From the NCBI RefSeq assembly GCF_013396335.1, contig NZ_JABWSY010000008.1, positions 1 through 64,000 of the forward strand: a DNA stretch of 64,000 nucleotides. The letters run 5' to 3'. Of the stretch, positions 60,183 to 64,000 are shown piece after piece. How positions within the stretch are numbered: position 1 is the first letter of the stretch; the number at the start of each line of letters is the position of its first letter. A program made the position numbers and the translations under genes. Source of the stretch: Bacillus sp. EB106-08-02-XG196 (GTDB lineage: Bacteria; Bacillota; Bacilli; Bacillales; Cytobacillaceae). The notes beneath the pieces were generated by a model. The model saw nothing but the letters and a program-made list of their open reading frames with translations, was not told the origin of the DNA and ran no database searches.

Positions 60183-61095
60183 CAACAATTACTTCACGAA
60201 TAAATACCCCTTTTTTCGCAATAGCTCGATCAACAATCACAAACCCCGCTTCAAGTAGAATCTCATCAACATGTTCAACCGTTACGACTATCACTTTATC
60301 CGCAAACCTGCGGGCACTTTGAAGCATCTCCAGCTGTACTTCAGGTGAAATAACCGAACACAAATTGTAGGGGAAATCAATAATTGCGACATCGTAATGC
60401 TTGGTGATGTTCCGCATATCTTCAAACTTCACTTCACATGAATACCCAAAGTGTGCGATGTTCTCTCGTGTTCCCGCCAGAATAACAGGGTTATTGTCGC
60501 TCCCCACGATGTCAATGCCCATCGACAGTGCTTCTACCAGGACAGTTCCGATTCCACAGCAAGGGTCAATGGCTTTGAGTCCGGCTGGATCCGGAATGGC
60601 TATATTCACCACTGCTCTGGCCACACGGGTGCTGAGCGCAGTGGAATATTGATGCGGCTTCTGCTGATGCTGATACCACACCGATTCGCTTTCCACATAA
60701 TCACCAAATATCCATCTTCCGTTGATATTCATGACCCCAAACAATCGCTGCGGCTGCCGAATATCAGCCACACCATTTATATGTAAACCGACTTCCCTCT
60801 CAATGGCGCGCCGCTTCTCGAAGGTTTCCTCAACACTTCCAATTTTCACATACATCACTTTAAACGTTTCCCCGATTTGCAAGGTTGCGGCTTTCTCAAG
60901 AAGCTTGTGATAACTCTCCTCTTCAAAAATGACGGCTATTCTTTCTTTAATAAACGGACTTCGACTGGGATCAATTTTTACAGAACTCTCCAAAATACTC
61001 GTATGAGATTCATTCCCTAATAATGAGCGCATCTCCAAAGCCCTCAAGGACCGTTCATCTTCATAGCTTGCGTAAGTATAGATATAGGTAGCCAT
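60157..61095 (-). CDS. TRM11-like SAM-dependent RNA/DNA methyltransferase
   Basis: This 312-residue protein has an N-terminal RNA-binding-like region (about 1-150). The Rossmann methyltransferase domain has the SAM motif IDPCCGIGTVLVEALSMG (about residues 185-202) and IGSDNNPVI-like VGSDNNPVIL. The catalytic DPPY-type motif appears as IDFPYNL (about 246). This class methylates exocyclic amino groups, for example guanine N2 in tRNA. The start at 61095 has AAGGTGAGG upstream. The last residues (GPVLRD, stop) are read from a REP-like element, so the native C-terminus may have been altered. Confidence 0.78.
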   Translation of the reverse strand: MATYIYTYASYEDERSLRALEMRSLLGNESHTSILESSVKIDPSRSPFIKERIAVIFEEESYHKLLEKAATLQIGETFKVMYVKIGSVEETFEKRRAIEREVGLHINGVADIRQPQRLFGVMNINGRWIFGDYVESESVWYQHQQKPHQYSTALSTRVARAVVNIAIPDPAGLKAIDPCCGIGTVLVEALSMGIDIVGSDNNPVILAGTRENIAHFGYSCEVKFEDMRNITKHYDVAIIDFPYNLCSVISPEVQLEMLQSARRFADKVIVVTVEHVDEILLEAGFVIVDRAIAKKGVFIREVIVAVGPVLRD

Positions 61096-61150
61096 TTCCC
61101 TCACCTTTCCATATAAAAAAGACAACAGGATTTCCCCATTGCCTCATTCA

Positions 61151-61507
61151 TTATCTAAAAAATACCTTGTCAACGTTATACTTTGCCTTGGATTCATTAA
61201 TGATAAACGTCTCATAAATTTCTCTATGTACGGGATCTTCAATGACACAGACTTCAATTTTTGTGACTTCATCACGATGGTTTTTGATAGGGGACACCGT
61301 ATCCTCAAAATGCTTTTTGATTCGAGGGCGTAACTTCCTTGCTTTCCCTACAAACAGCAGCTCATCGTTTTTGTTATAAAACATGTAAATGCCGCCCTTT
61401 TCACGAGTGATAAGGTGAAAATCGGTAAATCCATAAATATTACTCAGCTCAGGGTTTTCCTGTTTGGTAATCGTAACGTCTGGTTTTGGAACAGTTATAT
61501 TAATCAC
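61151..61507 (-). CDS. GIY-YIG nuclease-domain protein
   Basis: This 118-residue protein has a GIY-YIG-type core: GGIYMFYNKNDELLFVGKARKL (GIY and the FVG variant of YIG, about residues 38-59), Arg in LRPRIKKHF, and the metal-binding Glu in REIYETFIINESKAKYN (about 95-111). It resembles the UvrC N-terminal nuclease domain, without the rest of UvrC. Role unknown. The start is GTG with AGGAAGTGAG upstream. It lies 55 bp from the methyltransferase start on the same strand. Confidence 0.78.
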   Translation of the reverse strand: MINITVPKPDVTITKQENPELSNIYGFTDFHLITREKGGIYMFYNKNDELLFVGKARKLRPRIKKHFEDTVSPIKNHRDEVTKIEVCVIEDPVHREIYETFIINESKAKYNVDKVFFR

Positions 61508-61599
61508 GTATGCTCACTTCCTTTTCTATATCGCTGTATATGCTAACACAAATCCTTATATAATACTATCTCCTGATTTCAAGCTTTTAAAACCCTGCC

Positions 61600-61666
61600 A
61601 GTGGGACGGTTTTCATCGTTCTTTTTTGAGGTCAGTGTGACCACGAGAACCGTCCCCGAGGTCACG
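61600..61666. repeat. REP-like element, short form, copy 12
   Basis: GTGGGACGGTTTTCATCGTTC and the inverted GAGAACCGTCCCCGAGGTCAC bracket a stem GTCA...TGAC. It lies between the GIY-YIG gene and the MscS gene and may terminate the MscS transcript. Confidence 0.7.
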
Positions 61667-61677
61667 AGGTCACAATT

Positions 61678-62793
61678 TTAATCAAAAGATCCCATAGTTT
61701 GAAATAATTCACTTGATTGTGGAGATACGTAAATGGTTCGGCTTGGAAAGGCGACTTCTACTCCCTCTTCCTCTAATATCCCCATGATATCAATGTTAAT
61801 TTCATGTTTGATTTTTACATGTTCTGCCCAAACGGTCGTATTCGTGAAAAAATACAACAGAATATCAAGACTGCTATCATTGTACTGATCGAATGCTACC
61901 ATAATCGTATCCGGATGAATTTCTTCATGCGTTCGTAACATTTGTTCAATTCGATGAACCACTCTTTGGATTTGTTCCTTTGAGGTTTGATAATTAAGTC
62001 CCAAATGGAAAGTGATGCGTCGTTTCCCCATACGGCTCCAGTTGGTAATCGGTTCGTTCGCAAGTGTTGAATTGGGAACCGTGACAAGCGCTTGACTAAA
62101 CGTTCGGATTTTTGTACTTCGGAAGTTAATATCTTCCACTGTCCCCTCCACGCTAGGGGTTAAAATCCACTCACCAATGGAAAAAGGCTTTTCAGTTACA
62201 ATAACAATTCCACCGATCAGGTTTCCTACCGCTTCTTTTGCAGCTAAGGCAAACGCCAATCCGCCTAACCCAAGGCCTGCGACCAAACCATTTACGTCAT
62301 AATCAAATTCCTGACCAACAATACTAATGCTAATGGCAATAAGGATGACACGAACCGTTCTTGATATAAACGGAAGAAGAATTAAATCAATCTTATTGTT
62401 CATCTTTTGATTCACACTGACTAAAATCCCCGTAGAAGGCGAGGATAAATTAAACAATCCCCATGTAATTAAAACAATAACCATCGAACGCAAAAATTTT
62501 AAAAATAACGCATTGTGCTGTTCGATAAAAGGAAAATAGTCCATAGCGAGATACAAGCCTAAAATAATGAACCCCCAGCCTAACGGACGTTCAAAACTCA
62601 AACATATTTGTGTGAAAAAATCAGTTGGTGTTTTTCTAGACAATTTTAATATCAACTGAAAGACATACTTCGTAAAGAGGTTTCGAAAAAGAATAAATAA
62701 AACCAAAATCCCGATAGAAATTCCTACATTTTTTAACATGTCATAGTCAATCCCTATCGGCAAAAAAGCCATGACAAACCTATCCAAAGACAT
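61678..62793 (-). CDS. MscS family mechanosensitive channel
   Basis: This 371-residue protein has four to five membrane helices. The pore-lining segment is GLVAGLGLGGLAFALAAKEA (about residues 169-188), rich in Gly and Ala as in MscS TM3. A beta domain follows (EKPFSIGEWILTP, about 200-212) and an alpha/beta cytoplasmic domain. It would open on membrane tension and release solutes during osmotic downshock. AGAGAAGG precedes the ATG. It is monocistronic. Confidence 0.88.
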   Translation of the reverse strand: MSLDRFVMAFLPIGIDYDMLKNVGISIGILVLFILFRNLFTKYVFQLILKLSRKTPTDFFTQICLSFERPLGWGFIILGLYLAMDYFPFIEQHNALFLKFLRSMVIVLITWGLFNLSSPSTGILVSVNQKMNNKIDLILLPFISRTVRVILIAISISIVGQEFDYDVNGLVAGLGLGGLAFALAAKEAVGNLIGGIVIVTEKPFSIGEWILTPSVEGTVEDINFRSTKIRTFSQALVTVPNSTLANEPITNWSRMGKRRITFHLGLNYQTSKEQIQRVVHRIEQMLRTHEEIHPDTIMVAFDQYNDSSLDILLYFFTNTTVWAEHVKIKHEINIDIMGILEEEGVEVAFPSRTIYVSPQSSELFQTMGSFD

Positions 62794-62973
62794 TCTAAAA
62801 ATACCTTCTCTCTTTTATTGAATTCAAACCATTCCATCCAAATATAATAACTTCATAAACCGGATATTTGAATACAACAAAAGTCATAGATTTATTATTT
62901 TTTTCAGCGTTGACAGCCTTATTAATTAGCTGTGACATATAGTAGTTAAAAGCCATTTTAAGGTGGTGTTATC

Positions 62974-63186
62974 ATGACCAGTATCCAGGATGTAAGTGAT
63001 GTCCTCTCCAGCCTTCCTCATCACCTGGCCAGAAAGTGGCTGGGCAACGACCTCATCAAAAAAACGATTGCAGTAAGCTATGATTATTGGTTAGAAGATA
63101 CCGGCATCCCCATGACCTTAGAGGAATTTGTGCTGCAGTATCTTGACCACTCTGAATATCTGGGTGAATTGTTTGCTGATGATTAG
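62974..63186 (+). CDS. Small acidic protein, unknown
   Basis: This 70-residue protein is predicted helical, with WLGNDLIKKTIAVSYDYWLE and EEFVLQYLDHSEYLGELFADD. AAGGTGG lies 8 bases before the ATG. There is no family I can name. A strong bidirectional terminator follows. Confidence 0.6.
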   Translation: MTSIQDVSDVLSSLPHHLARKWLGNDLIKKTIAVSYDYWLEDTGIPMTLEEFVLQYLDHSEYLGELFADD

Positions 63187-63197
63187 TTAAAATTGTA

Positions 63198-63222
63198 GGG
63201 GGAAATCCTGTGATTTCCCCCC
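63198..63222. terminator. Bidirectional terminator between converging genes
   Basis: GGGGGAAATC / GATTTCCCCC around a four-base loop. Confidence 0.75.
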
Positions 63223-63234
63223 TTCAGCTCGATA

Positions 63235-63621
63235 TTAACATTCATAAAGTTCTATAGGTAACTCGTCCGGATCAGCAAAGAAGGTGAATTTCTTTTGAGT
63301 CCAGGGATCTATACGAATATCCTCCACTTCCACTTGCATGGTGGTTAGATGACGAACTACCTCTTCGATATCGTCTACTTCAAAGGCCAAATGTCTTAAA
63401 CCCGAAGCCTCCGGATAACTCGGCCGTGCTGGCGGGTTCGGAAACGAAAACAGCTCAATTTGATATTGGCCATTCACCTCGAGATCTAGTTTATAAGAGT
63501 CTCTTTCCTCTCGATACACTTCTCTTATTGGAGCAAGCCCTAAAATTCTTACATAAAAATCCTTTGATACTTCATAGTTAGAACAAATAACAGCAATATG
63601 GTGTATTTTCTTTAACTTCAT
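63235..63621 (-). CDS. VOC superfamily metalloprotein (GloA2/YaeR-like)
   Basis: This 128-residue glyoxalase-like protein has the metal-binding His in KIHHIAVICSNYEVSKDFY (about residues 5-23), Glu in QYQIELFSFP (about 56), His in GLRHLAFEVDD (about 77) and Glu in ELPIELYEC at the end. It belongs to the SMU1112c/YaeR type; the substrate is unknown. The start is ATG. Confidence 0.85.
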   Translation of the reverse strand: MKLKKIHHIAVICSNYEVSKDFYVRILGLAPIREVYREERDSYKLDLEVNGQYQIELFSFPNPPARPSYPEASGLRHLAFEVDDIEEVVRHLTTMQVEVEDIRIDPWTQKKFTFFADPDELPIELYEC

Positions 63622-63708
63622 AGCTACACTTCTTTCATCTCGTTATTGAACTGCGCCTTAAATTCTAATGATTAGTATAACATTCGACTGTTTTCTACGA
63701 ACTCCTCC

Positions 63709-63728
63709 CTAATCAAACGTTTGATTAG
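63709..63728. promoter_or_regulatory. 20-bp palindromic site, copy 2
   Basis: CTAATCAAACGTTTGATTAG, identical to 59768-59787, stands 88 bp upstream of the VOC gene start. Confidence 0.65.
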
Positions 63729-63890
63729 TTCTGGAATATTGACTTGTATATAACGTATTTTCTCATTTCCAAGGAAATTTTTTGTCGAATCCCTTGCTGG
63801 CTTTTCTCTGAAAATTCCACACTATCCCTGAAAAAAAATTAAATTCTCCCTTACTTAACATTCTTCTATCATTTTCCCTATACCAATATT

Positions 63891-63910
63891 CTAACCAAAC
63901 GTTTGATTAG
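63891..63910. promoter_or_regulatory. 20-bp palindromic site, copy 3
   Basis: CTAACCAAACGTTTGATTAG differs from the other copies in one base. It lies 163 bp from copy 2 in a gene-free end of the window (63622-64000). That stretch otherwise shows only AT-rich sequence and no complete gene. Confidence 0.6.
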
Positions 63911-64000
63911 TTTTTGTTAAAATCCCTCTAAATCAATATTTCTCCACTCCTTTGCAGTAAAAAAGGTGTCGGTTTAATGTTTATTCATAGCTTAAGGCAA

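Overview
The window looks like chromosomal DNA of an endospore-forming, Bacillus-type Firmicute (a Neobacillus/Bacillus-like soil species). It is AT-rich, has strong GGAGG ribosome sites and some GTG/TTG starts, carries a GerA-type germination operon with a sigma-G-like promoter, and has B. subtilis-type gnt and lut operons. This assignment is inference from gene content; no 16S gene lies in the window.

Layout. Bases 1-250 appear to be the leader and tandem promoters of an rRNA operon running leftward off the window. Next come an AEC transporter, two small membrane proteins, a LysM-3D cell-wall protein, and a GntR regulator / GlcD-like oxidase / BASS transporter module (3.7-7.0 kb). A GH42 beta-galactosidase, an L,D-transpeptidase, a stand-alone MurG paralogue and an ECF41 sigma factor with its FAD-oxidoreductase partner follow (7-15 kb). 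An acetolactate-synthase-like enzyme, an unknown protein and a BCCT transporter lead into a complete gluconate operon gntR-gntK-gntP-gntZ (15-24 kb). Then come a gerA-C-B germination operon, a dicarboxylate symporter with a GlnK/GlnL-like two-component system, and a 1851-residue secreted amylopullulanase (24-38 kb). The lactate permease and lutR-lutABC module is followed by an aldo/keto reductase and a uronate/KDG catabolic set (kdgA, kdgR, kdgK, kdgT, kduD, kduI; 38-51 kb). The right end holds an orphan sensor kinase, a WYL regulator with a divergent gene pair, DoxX, a nonsense-mutated LURP/YxjI-like gene, an SDR, a broken beta-propeller lectin gene, a TRM11-like methyltransferase, a GIY-YIG protein, an MscS channel and a VOC protein.

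The genes are mostly catabolic. Lactate, 2-hydroxyacids, gluconate, uronates/KDG, galactosides, C4-dicarboxylates and starch/pullulan are each served by a transporter or secreted enzyme, a catabolic enzyme and often a local regulator, with several recognisable operators.

The least ordinary layer is non-coding. About a dozen copies of an imperfect palindromic REP-like element (core GGGGACGGTTCT ... AGAACCGTCCCC) sit at gene ends, and several supply the C-terminal codons and stop of the adjacent ORF. Two REP copies are interrupted at the same nucleotide by a small terminal-inverted-repeat element. One of those insertions carries a 52-bp tandem-repeat array that occurs again 20 kb away behind the same 32-bp leader. 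No transposase gene is present in the window. Other notable items are an exact ECF41-type promoter (TGTCACA-N16-CGTC), clustered 20-bp palindromes CTAATCAAACGTTTGATTAG at two loci, and two decayed genes.
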